From Rhodospirillales bacterium (GTDB lineage Bacteria; Pseudomonadota; Alphaproteobacteria; Rhodospirillales; Defluviicoccaceae), in contig REEP01000041.1 of the NCBI GenBank assembly GCA_007695045.1, positions 1 through 35,224 of the forward strand: a stretch of DNA of 35,224 bases, written 5' to 3'. A program made the position numbers and the translations under genes. Positions 14,850-24,274 of this stretch are shown one piece after another (the first letter of the stretch is position 1; every line of letters begins with the position of its first letter). A model generated the notes under the pieces. The model saw nothing but the letters and a program-made list of their open reading frames with translations. It was not told the DNA's origin and ran no database searches.

Positions 14850-16068
14850 CGACAAGTCTACGGCCAAAAACACCTCATATGGGGTAACATGGAACTTGTC
14901 AAGCCCGAGCCTTCGACCGTCGCTGACCCAGGATGGGACCGGACGATGATCCCTCGCCTAATGTTCGAGCACTGGAACCATACCGAAAGCCGTTGCATAT
15001 ACGAGCACCTGGAAGACTTGGGAATTCTCCCAATCACCTGTGAGCGATTTCAGTGTCCTACCGCAGCGTCAAGCGACCGGTGGCGGCATTTTTCGAGGTG
15101 CCCGTACCACAATCCGACCACTATTTCGTGAAGCGCATACGCGCTGGCGGCCAAGCTCCGCGCCTGCGGTAGCAGGTCGACCAAGATCGGACTGCCGTCA
15201 CCGCCGGAAATCGCGTTGCAGCCTGCACCAAGAACACGCCCGTCGGCTCGAGCGCAGCATGGGCAAGCCCGGATGCCGCAAGGGCCACGAGAGACACCGC
15301 ATCAATACCATCCGGGCGCAGGAGAGCGGTCGTGTTGGCGGCATTCTCCCTCTGGTTGTGTGCCTTGCCTTCGATCCAGCGCACCCACACACCAAGATAT
15401 TCCACAAGAGTTCGTTCCATAACCTCGGCCAGCGTGTTTCCCGCGTGGTAAGGTCGCCCGGTGGTCATCAGAGCAGGCAGACGGCTTTCACGGTGCAGTC
15501 ACGCTGCGAAGCGAAGGCGCCACAAGGTCAGGCCATCCACCTTATCGCGGCTGAACTCCAGCATCGGCCGCCGCAAGCCGACCTTCAGCACCACGACAGC
15601 GCTCCGTTTCGTTTCGACGGGGCGGACATCTATCGAACCCAACGCCCCGACCTGGAGCGGGCGCTGGGACGACCACCGCCTTTGTCAAGGCCGACAGAAA
15701 ATTGCGGGCACTGCTTCGAGCAGCGATGACCTCAAGACCGATTGCCGGGCAACCAAGCGCCGATACTCCAGATGATGTCGATCTGCGCCACAGCAATGCC
15801 TGTCGGATTGCCTCAGTCCCTGACGTCGCTTGCCCTTGAATCGGCGATCCCGGAACGACAGCAACCATGGTCAGACCGGGACCGGCGCCGCCAGCCCCAT
15901 TCGGGGGTATCATTGTGCCAAAGCCCTCAGTTACCGTCTTCGTCAATCAACAAGCCGATCTCGGGGACGGGGCGACCTGCGCGGTTCAAAACGTTTTGGG
16001 CAGCGCGGGGCATTTTGGAAGAAGGGGCGGACATCGTGATCGCCTCGGAGCCGCGATGGGGTTGAGCA
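14850..16068. other. Gene-poor 1.2-kb stretch, perhaps decayed genes
   Basis: No frame on either strand resembles a family I know, although several are open. Two minus-strand stretches look protein-like: one around 15500-15660 (VETKRSAVVVLKVGLRRPM, closed by stops on both sides) and one at about 15121-15468 (TLAEVMERTLVEYLGVWVRW). They are in different frames separated by stops, as expected for a decayed gene. The promoters of the divergent GNAT and deacetylase genes must also lie here. I see no RNA gene or repeat. Confidence 0.35.
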
Positions 16069-16977
16069 ATGCCGCGGGGTGATGGCGTCCGAATGCCGTC
16101 CGCCACGCACGGGTCGGTGGGAGGTGAGCGCGTATCGGCCCTTGCCCTGCCCAACGCGATGTCGGTGGACGTGGAAGACTATTTTCACGTCTCCGGCTTC
16201 TCTGAGGTGATCGATCGAGACGATTGGGAGCGCTTGCCGCGTCGCGTCGAGGCGAATTGCGACCGCATCCTACAACTGTTCGATGATTACGGCGTTCGCG
16301 CAACTTTCTTCGTCCTGGGCTGGGTGGCGGAGCGACATCCGGGCCTAGTGCGACGGATCGTTGATGGCGGCCATGAATTGGCCAGTCACGGCTGTGCCCA
16401 TATGCGGGTGGACCGGCAAACGCCTCGGGCCTTTTTGTCTGATGCCGCGAACAGCAAAAAGCTTCTTGAGGATGTGAGCGGCGCAATCGTGAAGGGTTTT
16501 CGGGCGCCCAGTTTTTCGATCGGCAAGACCAACCTGTGGGCATTCGAGATCATCGCCGAAGCCGGGTATCGCTATAGCTCAAGTATCAATCCGATACGGC
16601 ACGATCATTATGGCCTGCCGGACGCGCCACGTTTTCCGTTCTACCCCACATCCGACAACCGGCTGGTCGAGATCCCGATCACCACGGCCGCGATATTCGG
16701 CCGCCGGCTGCCATGCGGCGGGGGTGGTTTCTTCAGACTTATGCCCTACGCTGCGTTCGCACGTGCGCTGCAACGGGTCCATCGATACGATCGTGAACCT
16801 GCGATTTTTTATTTTCATCCGTGGGAGATCGACGCGGGCCAGCCGCGGATCAAGAAGGCGCCCTGGGCTAAGCGGGCGCGACACTACGTGAACATATCAC
16901 GGATGGAATCGAAGTTACGCAGATTACTGGCCGATTTCGCATGGGATCGACTCGATAGGATATTTGGAATAGAATAG
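16069..16977 (+). CDS. XrtA-associated polysaccharide deacetylase
   Basis: A 302-aa NodB-fold carbohydrate esterase of the exosortase-A-linked type. The metal and catalytic region is AMSVDVEDYFHVSGFSEV (about residues 30-47). The second motif is GGHELASHGCAHMRVDR (about 100-116), with the zinc-binding His pair. RAPSFSIG and FYFHPWEID complete the set. It would remove acetyl groups from a hexosamine-containing exopolysaccharide. The start is uncertain: ATG at 16069 or 16093, neither with a good ribosome site. The family pattern requires a start before the MSVDVEDYF motif at 16159. Only 2 nt separate its stop from the next gene. Confidence 0.9.
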   Translation: MPRGDGVRMPSATHGSVGGERVSALALPNAMSVDVEDYFHVSGFSEVIDRDDWERLPRRVEANCDRILQLFDDYGVRATFFVLGWVAERHPGLVRRIVDGGHELASHGCAHMRVDRQTPRAFLSDAANSKKLLEDVSGAIVKGFRAPSFSIGKTNLWAFEIIAEAGYRYSSSINPIRHDHYGLPDAPRFPFYPTSDNRLVEIPITTAAIFGRRLPCGGGGFFRLMPYAAFARALQRVHRYDREPAIFYFHPWEIDAGQPRIKKAPWAKRARHYVNISRMESKLRRLLADFAWDRLDRIFGIE

Positions 16978-16979
16978 TC

Positions 16980-18044
16980 ATGAATGTGATTTATTGCGCA
17001 GAGACACCATCGCCGAACCTGAGGGTCGTCCCATTGGACGGGCTGTCCTGCGCTCGCTGGGATTTATTTGTCGAAACGTGCCCGGATGCTACGTTTTTTC
17101 ATAGGTCCGGCTGGAAAACCGTTATCGAAGAGACGCTTGGTCAGCGTTGTTATTTTTTGATGGCAGAATGCGATGGCGTCATCCGTGGCGTCCTGCCGCT
17201 GACGCATGTCCGCAGCCGGCTTTTCGGGGACACCTTGATCTCGAACGCCTTTTGCGTTTATGGCGGGCCCGCCGCCCTGGACGACGCCGCACGCGATGCC
17301 TTGGATGCAGCGGCGCGTTGCCTGGCCCGCTCACTGGGCGTTGCGTTCCTGGAATATCGCCTGCGTCGACCGTGGCATGCTGATCGGCCATGTAATGCAA
17401 GCCTGTATGCCACCTTTCGTAAAGCGCTCGATCCTGACCCGGAAAAAAATATGCTGGCGATCCCGCGAAAACAGCGGGCCATGATACGAAAGGGGATCAA
17501 GCTGGGTCTTCGCAGTGAACAGGATGACAGTATTGATCGGTTTTTTCCTGTCTACAGCGAGAGTGTGCGCAATCTCGGAACGCCGATCAAGCCCCGCAAA
17601 TATTACGAATCATTACTTCATGTGTTTGGCGACGATTGTCAAGTGCTGACCATTATGCAAGAAAATCAGACAGTGGGCAGTGTCATGTCTTTTTTATTTC
17701 GTGATGAAGTCCACCTGTATCATGGGGGCGGTTACCCCATCGCACGGCAGGTGGCAGGTTATGATTTCATGTATTGGGAGGTGATGAGGCGCGCCTGCGA
17801 GCGAGGTTTTCGCCTGTTCGACTTCAGCCGGAGCAAACAGGGCACGGGCGCTTTCGCCTTCAAGCAACACTGGGGCTTTGTGCCGGAGCCGCTCTATCAT
17901 GAGTTCGACTTGTACGAGCGCGACACGATGCCGGATACCAACCCCTTGAACCCGAAGTACCAGCGCCTGATCGCGTTATGGCGACGACTGCCGGTCAGGG
18001 TTGCGAATGTGGTCGGCCCGCATCTAGCGCGGCAACTGGGATGA
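16980..18044 (+). CDS. FemAB-related XrtA/PEP-CTERM system protein
   Basis: A 354-aa GNAT-fold protein of the FemAB-related family that accompanies exosortase A. The N-terminal part reads ARWDLFVETCPDATFFHRSG. The core has RKQRAMIRKGIKLGL, GGGYPIARQVAGYDFMYWEV and FRLFDFSRSKQGTGAFAFKQ, followed by HWGFVPEPLYHEF. FemAB proteins transfer amino acids from aminoacyl-tRNA to peptidoglycan precursors; the acceptor for this family is not established. It starts 2 nt after the deacetylase stop and shares ATGA with exosortase A, so it is in the same operon. Base composition is slightly more AT-rich than its neighbours. Confidence 0.9.
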   Translation: MNVIYCAETPSPNLRVVPLDGLSCARWDLFVETCPDATFFHRSGWKTVIEETLGQRCYFLMAECDGVIRGVLPLTHVRSRLFGDTLISNAFCVYGGPAALDDAARDALDAAARCLARSLGVAFLEYRLRRPWHADRPCNASLYATFRKALDPDPEKNMLAIPRKQRAMIRKGIKLGLRSEQDDSIDRFFPVYSESVRNLGTPIKPRKYYESLLHVFGDDCQVLTIMQENQTVGSVMSFLFRDEVHLYHGGGYPIARQVAGYDFMYWEVMRRACERGFRLFDFSRSKQGTGAFAFKQHWGFVPEPLYHEFDLYERDTMPDTNPLNPKYQRLIALWRRLPVRVANVVGPHLARQLG

Positions 18045-19762
18045 CGAACGAGGAGACTTCGGACCAAATGGGCAACTGCACGGCGCTGCCGGAACCAGCG
18101 AGAGGGGACCGGCCGGCAAACACGGCCACGAAGAACGGTGTGGGCGTTCCGGCCATGCTCACGGTCGACACTGCCGATGACCGCATCCGGGCGCGTATAC
18201 AGCAATGGCGCTGGGCCGTCCTGCTGCTGGTGCTGTCGGCGGCAGGTCTGCTGACGCTGTTCTGGAACACCGTGGCCTTCATGGTCGGCACTTGGCTGGG
18301 CGATCGCTCGTATGGCCACGGCATCCTGATCCTGCCGGTGGCGCTGTTCCTTGTATGGCGGCAGCGAGACCGGTTGCTGGAATTCACGCCGAGGACCGAA
18401 CCGTGGGGCTTGCTGGTGTTGGCCGGGGCGGTTCTGCTGTGGCGGGTGGCCGCAGCCGCGGACGTCCAGGTGCTGCAGCAAGTGGCCGTGATCGCCATGC
18501 TGCAATCGCTGGTTCTGACCCTGCTCGGCCGGCGAGTGACGCGGCAGATTCTGTTTCCATTGGCATTTCTGTATTTCGCCGTGCCGTTTGGCAATTTTTT
18601 GGTGCCAGCCTTACAACAAGTCACCGCGGACCTTTCAGTTTTCATGCTGAAATGGTCGGGCGTACCGGTTTTCCGTGATTACCTTTACCTGTATATTCCG
18701 AGCGGTAGCTTCGTGGTGGCGGAAACGTGTTCTGGCATTCGCTTTCTCATCAGCACGATCGTTCTGGGTACGCTCCTGGCACACGTTCTCTTCTCCTCAT
18801 GGTGGCGCCGGCTGGTGGTCGTTGTGCTGTCCGTCGTCATCCCGATCCTGGCCAATGGGGTGCGCGCCTACGGCATCGTCATGATCGCCCACCTCACCGA
18901 TTACCAAGTGGCCGTCGGCTACGACCATGTGTTCTACGGATGGTTCTTTTTCAGCGTCGTGACGCTGTTACTGATCATCGGCGCCACCTTCGCGCTGCGC
19001 GAACCGACACGGCACCCGGCATCTGCATCTGCATCGCGCGTCGACCCTGGACTAGGCGCGGGGGCCAGACCGTTCAGTGGGGCCCGAGCCGGCTTGACCA
19101 CGGTCGCCGCCCTGACGATCATGGCCTTGGGCCCAGCGGCGGACCGGCTGAACGATCCAGCCGGCCGGTCCGTTGTCGCGGTCGACTTCCCTGCCTGGAA
19201 TGTAGAAGGGGCTTGGGAGCCGTCCGCGTCGTCCGCCACCGACTGGCGGCCGGTATTTCGCGGTACCGATGCGGAGGTCTTGCAGACGTTTTCGGACGGA
19301 GAGCGCACCGTCGATCTTTTCGTGGCCGGCTATGCCTTCCAGCGCCAGGGGTCGGAAGTGGTCAATGAAATGAATCGCTTCACCGACGAGACCCGGTGGC
19401 GCCGTGTGGGGGTCGGCACCGCGTCGGCACGGGTGGACGGCCAAGACGTCGGGGTGCTCGCGGAGCGGATCGCATCAACCGATCGTAAGCGTTTGATCTG
19501 GTATTGGTACTGGGTGGATGGCCGGTTTACGGCGAGCAAGATCGAAGCCAAGCTGTTGCAGGCGAGGGCCCGCTTGATGTTCGAGAACCCTGCCGCAGCC
19601 GTCATCGCTGTCACGGCGGATTATCAAGAGGGGCCTTCGGAAGCGGCTGCGGCGCTGCAGGCCTTCCTTGACCACGTAGCCTCTTTCACAGTGCCACTGG
19701 ACGTGTTCGCCCGTAAGGCGAACGATGGCGCCGGACTGGCATCTTCCGCGGATCGGAGCTGA
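18041..19762 (+). CDS. xrtA: Exosortase A with fused EpsI-type domain
   Basis: A 573-aa protein. Residues 58-320 are a multi-pass exosortase with the catalytic residues in place: C230 in VAETCSGIRFL, R275 in ILANGVRAYG, H296 in GYDHVFYGWFFF. Residues from about 345 (GLTTVAALTIMALGPAADRL) form the EpsI-like periplasmic domain (DWRPVFRGTDAEVLQTF, KRLIWYWYWVDGRF). Exosortase A recognises C-terminal PEP-CTERM signals and releases the protein beyond the inner membrane. The ATG at 18041 overlaps the upstream stop (ATGA). The first 55 residues are polar and atypical. The stop is 5 nt before the amidotransferase start. No PEP-CTERM substrate is encoded in this window. Confidence 0.95.
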   Translation: MTNEETSDQMGNCTALPEPARGDRPANTATKNGVGVPAMLTVDTADDRIRARIQQWRWAVLLLVLSAAGLLTLFWNTVAFMVGTWLGDRSYGHGILILPVALFLVWRQRDRLLEFTPRTEPWGLLVLAGAVLLWRVAAAADVQVLQQVAVIAMLQSLVLTLLGRRVTRQILFPLAFLYFAVPFGNFLVPALQQVTADLSVFMLKWSGVPVFRDYLYLYIPSGSFVVAETCSGIRFLISTIVLGTLLAHVLFSSWWRRLVVVVLSVVIPILANGVRAYGIVMIAHLTDYQVAVGYDHVFYGWFFFSVVTLLLIIGATFALREPTRHPASASASRVDPGLGAGARPFSGARAGLTTVAALTIMALGPAADRLNDPAGRSVVAVDFPAWNVEGAWEPSASSATDWRPVFRGTDAEVLQTFSDGERTVDLFVAGYAFQRQGSEVVNEMNRFTDETRWRRVGVGTASARVDGQDVGVLAERIASTDRKRLIWYWYWVDGRFTASKIEAKLLQARARLMFENPAAAVIAVTADYQEGPSEAAAALQAFLDHVASFTVPLDVFARKANDGAGLASSADRS

Positions 19763-19767
19763 CCTGC

Positions 19768-21729
19768 ATGTGCGGTTTCGTCGGAATTGTCGATCGCAAC
19801 GGTACGCGGGCGGTGGACAACGAGCTGCTCCACCGGATGAACGGTCGCCTGGCTCATCGAGGGCCGGATGGCGCGGGGGTGCATGTGGTGCCGGGCATCG
19901 GGCTCGGGCACCGCCGCTTGGCGATCATTGATCTCGCGGGGGGCCATCAGCCTTTGTTCAACGAGGATGGTCGCGTGGTCGTCGTCTACAATGGCGAGAT
20001 ATACAACTTTCAGGACTTGGCCGAAGACCTTATCCGGCGCGGTCACACCTTTCGCACCCGCTGCGATACCGAAGTCATCGTCCACGCCTGGGAGGAATGG
20101 GGCGAAGCCTGTGTGGAACGCTTCCGCGGTATGTTCGCGTTTGCCCTATGGGACGAAAATCGACAAAGCCTGTTCCTCGCGCGTGATCGGCTTGGCATCA
20201 AGCCCTTGTACTATGCCATCCTGCCGGACGGATACTTGATATTCGCCTCTGAACTGAAGGCGTTGTTGTGCCACCCCGGCTTTTCGCGGGACATCGATCC
20301 AGAGGCCGTAGAGGACTATTTTGCTTACGGCTATGTGCCCGATCCGAAGACAATCTATCGCACGGCCCACAAGCTGGCTCCCGGGCATGTGCTCAGCGTT
20401 CAGCGTGGTGGCGGCGTGGTTCGCCCGCGTCGCTACTGGGATGTGGCGTTTTCGGGAGATCTTCTCGGCAACGAGAGGGATTTGGGCCCGGAACTGGTGG
20501 ATCGGCTGCGGGAAGCGGTGAAACTGCGCCTGATCGCCGAGGTGCCACTGGGCGCATTCCTGTCCGGAGGCGTCGATTCCAGTGCCGTCGTGGCGTTGAT
20601 GGCTGGCCTTTCCGAACGGCCGGTGGTGACATGTTCCATCGGTTTCGGCGAACGGGACTATGACGAATCCGACTATGCCGTCCTGCTGGCGGAACGCTAC
20701 GGCACCGACCACAACACGCGGCGGGTCGATCCGGCCGATTTCGATCTCCTGGACCAGCTCGCCGATGTCTACGATGAGCCGTTTGCCGACAGTTCGGCGC
20801 TGCCCACCTACCAAGTCTGCGCACTGGGTCGTTCCCGTGTCACCGTGGCCCTGTCTGGAGACGGTGGGGATGAGCTCTTCGCGGGCTACCGCCGCCATCG
20901 CTGGCACCATTACGAGGAAACGCTGAGATCCCGGTTACCGCAGAGTCTTCGGGGACCGATTTTCGGTTTGCTCGGCACTGTCTACCCCAAGGCCGACTGG
21001 GCGCCGAAGGTTCTGCGCGCCAAGTCGACGCTGGAGGCGCTGGCGCGGGACTCCGTCGGTGCCTACTTCCACAGCGTCTCGGTGGTGCCCGACGGGGTGC
21101 GGCAGCGGCTGCTGTCCCGCGACCTTCAGGCGGAACTGGCCGGCTACCATGCCGCCGAAGTCTTGCGTGCGCCCATGGCGCGGGCACGGGCGGCCGATCC
21201 GGTGGCGCGGGTTCAGTATGCCGACCTGATGACCTACCTGCCGGGCGACATCCTGACCAAGGTGGACCGGGCAAGCATGGCGCACGGCCTTGAGGTGCGT
21301 GTCCCCATCCTTGACCATAAATTTGTCGAGTGGGGCGCCCGCCTGCCGGCGGCGCGCCGCCTGCGCGGACGAGAGGGTAAAGCGCTGTTCAAGAAGGCTT
21401 TGGAACCTTTGATCCCCGACAGTATTCTGTATCGTCAAAAGATGGGATTCGCGGTACCGCTGGCGCAGTGGTTCCGCGGCCCGTTGCGCGGCCGACTTCG
21501 GGACCTTTTGTCTGGAGCAGCCGTCGCCGACTCCGGAATGATTGACCAGACGTTTGTGCATCAGGCCTTGCAGGAACACGAGAGAGGCATTCGCGATCAT
21601 AGTTCCTCCCTGTGGTCGGTTCTGATGTTTGCATCGTTCATGGAGCGTGTGCACGATGCGCCGGCTTGGCGCCCGACGGCGACCGCGGATGGCGATGCGA
21701 CCCCACCACCCCAGTTGGTTACAGTGTAG
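19768..21729 (+). CDS. XrtA-associated asparagine synthetase-type amidotransferase
   Basis: A 653-aa protein with two domains. The N-terminal glutamine amidohydrolase starts with the required MCGFVGIVDRNG (nucleophile Cys2) and contains MNGRLAHRGPDGAG, RRLAIIDLAGGHQPLF and YNGEIYNFQDL. The C-terminal ATP-pyrophosphatase/synthetase domain has the PP-loop LSGGVDSSAVV (about 265-275), then ALSGDGGDELFAGYRRH and YLPGDILTKVDRASMAHGLE. It makes an amide from a carboxylate with glutamine nitrogen. In XrtA clusters this type probably amidates a sugar acid or related precursor of the polysaccharide; the substrate is not known. The ATG is 5 nt after the exosortase stop. Confidence 0.93.
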   Translation: MCGFVGIVDRNGTRAVDNELLHRMNGRLAHRGPDGAGVHVVPGIGLGHRRLAIIDLAGGHQPLFNEDGRVVVVYNGEIYNFQDLAEDLIRRGHTFRTRCDTEVIVHAWEEWGEACVERFRGMFAFALWDENRQSLFLARDRLGIKPLYYAILPDGYLIFASELKALLCHPGFSRDIDPEAVEDYFAYGYVPDPKTIYRTAHKLAPGHVLSVQRGGGVVRPRRYWDVAFSGDLLGNERDLGPELVDRLREAVKLRLIAEVPLGAFLSGGVDSSAVVALMAGLSERPVVTCSIGFGERDYDESDYAVLLAERYGTDHNTRRVDPADFDLLDQLADVYDEPFADSSALPTYQVCALGRSRVTVALSGDGGDELFAGYRRHRWHHYEETLRSRLPQSLRGPIFGLLGTVYPKADWAPKVLRAKSTLEALARDSVGAYFHSVSVVPDGVRQRLLSRDLQAELAGYHAAEVLRAPMARARAADPVARVQYADLMTYLPGDILTKVDRASMAHGLEVRVPILDHKFVEWGARLPAARRLRGREGKALFKKALEPLIPDSILYRQKMGFAVPLAQWFRGPLRGRLRDLLSGAAVADSGMIDQTFVHQALQEHERGIRDHSSSLWSVLMFASFMERVHDAPAWRPTATADGDATPPPQLVTV

Positions 21730-21837
21730 CACGGTGCGATGATGCTAGGGTGGAACACGCTGATGGACGCAATCTGGATGAACGCGGCGCGCACCGGACC
21801 TGACCAGCCAGGTGACACCACTACGGATGGCTCTCGG

Positions 21838-22437
21838 ATGTCGTCCATCCTCCCTTTAGGCAGGTTATGGCGGCCGATCACCGTGCTGGTGGCGCTGTTT
21901 TTGGCGGTTGCAGCCGCGCAGGCGTCGGAGCGTGTTGGCTTTGGCGAAAAGGTCTACGACCCCGTCTCGGGCCGATATTTTGAGATGGTGAAGGCTACAC
22001 CGGCGGATCACATTTATGGCCATCCAAGAATTTGGTGGGGCACCGCTCAAAAAAATGCGGCACAGATGGTGCACAATGGTGTCCGGGGAAGGCTCGCCGT
22101 CGTCGACAGCCGACACGTTCACGAATTTTTGTTGCGTACCTTTTGGGCACAGGAGCCAGTATGGATCGGGCTTCGCTACTGGTGCCAACTGAATAGGCTG
22201 GAATGGGTGACAGGTGAGACTGTTAAGCCTAGCGATTTTGTCGCCTGGAGCTTGCAGTGGGCACATACCGGTGGAAGCCCTCAAGACATAGCCTCTCGCC
22301 AGCCTAATTGCTCCTCTCCCAGCGATTATTGGCCCGTGCATTACTGGCCAGTGCAGCATGGATTTTCGTGGAATGCAAATGGTAGAATTAAAGGCTTTGG
22401 AGCATATTTTGTCGAATACCCAACGGGAAAGCCCTGA
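21838..22437 (+). CDS. Secreted C-type-lectin-fold (CTLD) protein
   Basis: A 199-aa protein with a clear signal peptide: basic start (PLGRLWRP), hydrophobic core (ITVLVALFLAVAA), cleavage after AQA before SERVGFG. The mature part has CTLD features. GRLAVVDSRHVHEFLLRTFW corresponds to the second helix region. EPVWIGLRYW and LEWVTGETV form the WIGL and W-(V/T)-(T/S)-GE signature. GFGAYFVEYP matches the closing strand. The usual calcium and sugar motifs (EPN/QPD, WND) are not evident. I prefer the ATG at 21838, because longer in-frame starts put about 30 polar residues ahead of the signal peptide. It lies inside the XrtA locus, 108 nt after the amidotransferase stop, and is more AT-rich than its neighbours, suggesting later insertion. 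Confidence 0.7.
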   Translation: MSSILPLGRLWRPITVLVALFLAVAAAQASERVGFGEKVYDPVSGRYFEMVKATPADHIYGHPRIWWGTAQKNAAQMVHNGVRGRLAVVDSRHVHEFLLRTFWAQEPVWIGLRYWCQLNRLEWVTGETVKPSDFVAWSLQWAHTGGSPQDIASRQPNCSSPSDYWPVHYWPVQHGFSWNANGRIKGFGAYFVEYPTGKP

Positions 22438-22554
22438 TGTGAATTTATTCTTCAGTCTCTGCCTCATGTCGATGAAGTAATAACTTATTAAGACAACCGC
22501 CGCTTGTCGGCATCAAGCCTCACGTTTTTCAGGCGACGAAAAAGGTCCTGAAAC

Positions 22555-24225
22555 ATGTTCAATATCGACGAACTTCGACAGCAAGCCCTTCTGTATGTGA
22601 ATGAGGCCTGGAAGCGACGTTGGATTGCTTTTATCGTGAGCATTTTCGTTGCCGTTGGCGGTTGGGCCTTCGTAATTTCCATGCCGGATATGTACACTTC
22701 ATCGGGCCGGCTTTACGTGGACACACGGACCGTCTTGCGCCCGTTGCTCAGCGGTCTTGCAGTCGAATCAGACGTGGGCCGTGAGCTTCAGGCGATGCAG
22801 GAAATGCTTCTTAGTCGTCCCAATCTCGAGCGTCTGGCCCGCATGACCGACCTGGATGTTTCGGTCACAACCAATGAGGAACTGGACGGCGTCCTGAATG
22901 ACCTTCGCCGCCGCATCAAGATGCAGCGAAGCCTTGCAGATATCTATACACTGGAAGTCTCGGATACCGAACCGATCCGGGCCCGGAATACGGTTCAGGG
23001 ACTGATCGATATCTTTGTGGACAGCAATCTGGGTCGGAGCCGCGAAGATATGGACTCGGCTCAAGCGTTCCTCAGTGAACAGCTGACGTATTATGAGGAG
23101 CAGCTGACTGCAGCGGAGCAGCGACTGGCACAATTCAAGCAGCAAAACATGGCGTTTCTGGGCCGCGGCGGATACTATGAACGGCTGGGTGAGGCCAAAC
23201 AGGAACTCGCCGCGGCCGAAGCGCGCTTCGAGGATGCGGTTCGCGAGCGGGCTCTTCTGCACGATCAATTGGAAATGGTTCCCGAGATGGTGTCCACGTC
23301 AGCCGGGCTCGGTCCGCCGACCGATGCAGGCTTGGCGCTACTGCAGGTGGAGGGAGATATCCGCACCCTGCGTTCGGAGCGAGAGCAGGTGTTGCTGCGC
23401 TACACCGAACAGCACCCGGATGTCCTGGCACTGGACCGCCGCATCGGAGCCCTGGAGCAACGGCGTGCCCGGCTACAGGCTGCGGACCCAAACCCGATGG
23501 GCGGGCTGACCGGTCCGCCCGGAATGGCATCCGAAAACGGCGGCGCCCGCGTGCCCAACCCCACCTACACTGGCTTGCAGATGCGTCTGTTCGACAAGGA
23601 AGCGGAGATTGGGCGCCTGGAACAGGACCTCAAGCGGCGCCAGGAGCAGGTGATCCAGCTCGAGAGCTCGGCCATGATGGTTCCCGAGGTCGAAGCAGAG
23701 ATGGCGCGCTTGAACCGAGACTACGGTGTGATCAAAGCGAAGCACGATGAATTGCTGGCGCGGCGGGAAACCGCCAGCCTCACGGAACGTCGGTCGCTAC
23801 GCGGCGACACCGTGCAATATCGGGTGATCGACGCGCCTCAGATCCCTGCGGACCCCAGTTGGCCGAACCGGACCCTGTTCGTCAGCGCCGTACTGGTGGT
23901 GAGCCTGGGCGCCGGCGCTGGTGGCGCGTTGTTGTTGGCCCTGCTGAACGGCAGTTTCGTCGATCTGCGCAGCCTCAAGAACCACTTCGACCTGCCGGTT
24001 CTGGGGGCGATCTCCAAGGTGGAGGACCGCCTGAGCCGGCATTGGCGAATGGTGGGGACATGCGCGTTCGTGGCGTGCTTCGCGGTGTTCCTGGGGGCCT
24101 TCGGATCGCTTCTGGTGGTTGAAAGAGAGGTCGGCTTGAAAGAAGCGTCACGCCTGATGACCGAGGCGCGCTCCCCAACGGCGGCGATCAGCGCCATGTC
24201 ACAGGCATTTGTGCAAGAACGCTGA
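22555..24225 (+). CDS. XrtA-system chain-length determinant (Wzz/polysaccharide co-polymerase)
   Basis: A 556-aa protein of the Wzz superfamily, PEP-CTERM/XrtA subtype. The first membrane segment is at about residues 24-42 (WIAFIVSIFVAVGGWAFVIS), followed by YTSSGRLYVDTRTVLRPLL. A long periplasmic coiled coil spans about 170-420 (LTYYEEQLTAAEQRLAQFKQ and others). Helices follow at about 441-463 (LFVSAVLVVSLGAGAGGALL) and 498-520. The motif before the late helix, IPADPSWPNRTLF, is the proline-rich box of these proteins. It sets polysaccharide chain length and partners the tyrosine autokinase encoded next. The ATG at 22555 is preceded by AAGG. The 117 nt upstream is AT-rich and may hold a separate promoter. 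Confidence 0.92.
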   Translation: MFNIDELRQQALLYVNEAWKRRWIAFIVSIFVAVGGWAFVISMPDMYTSSGRLYVDTRTVLRPLLSGLAVESDVGRELQAMQEMLLSRPNLERLARMTDLDVSVTTNEELDGVLNDLRRRIKMQRSLADIYTLEVSDTEPIRARNTVQGLIDIFVDSNLGRSREDMDSAQAFLSEQLTYYEEQLTAAEQRLAQFKQQNMAFLGRGGYYERLGEAKQELAAAEARFEDAVRERALLHDQLEMVPEMVSTSAGLGPPTDAGLALLQVEGDIRTLRSEREQVLLRYTEQHPDVLALDRRIGALEQRRARLQAADPNPMGGLTGPPGMASENGGARVPNPTYTGLQMRLFDKEAEIGRLEQDLKRRQEQVIQLESSAMMVPEVEAEMARLNRDYGVIKAKHDELLARRETASLTERRSLRGDTVQYRVIDAPQIPADPSWPNRTLFVSAVLVVSLGAGAGGALLLALLNGSFVDLRSLKNHFDLPVLGAISKVEDRLSRHWRMVGTCAFVACFAVFLGAFGSLLVVEREVGLKEASRLMTEARSPTAAISAMSQAFVQER

Positions 24226-24274
24226 TCGTCGGCGAATTACTCCGCCCGCAGCCGAACCGGAGCTACTAGATTAG

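Noticed and set aside
15040-15729. 229-codon plus-strand frame in the gene-poor stretch
   Set aside because: Its composition (many His, Arg, Gln, Pro) and lack of hydrophobic pattern are those of a chance frame in GC-rich DNA.
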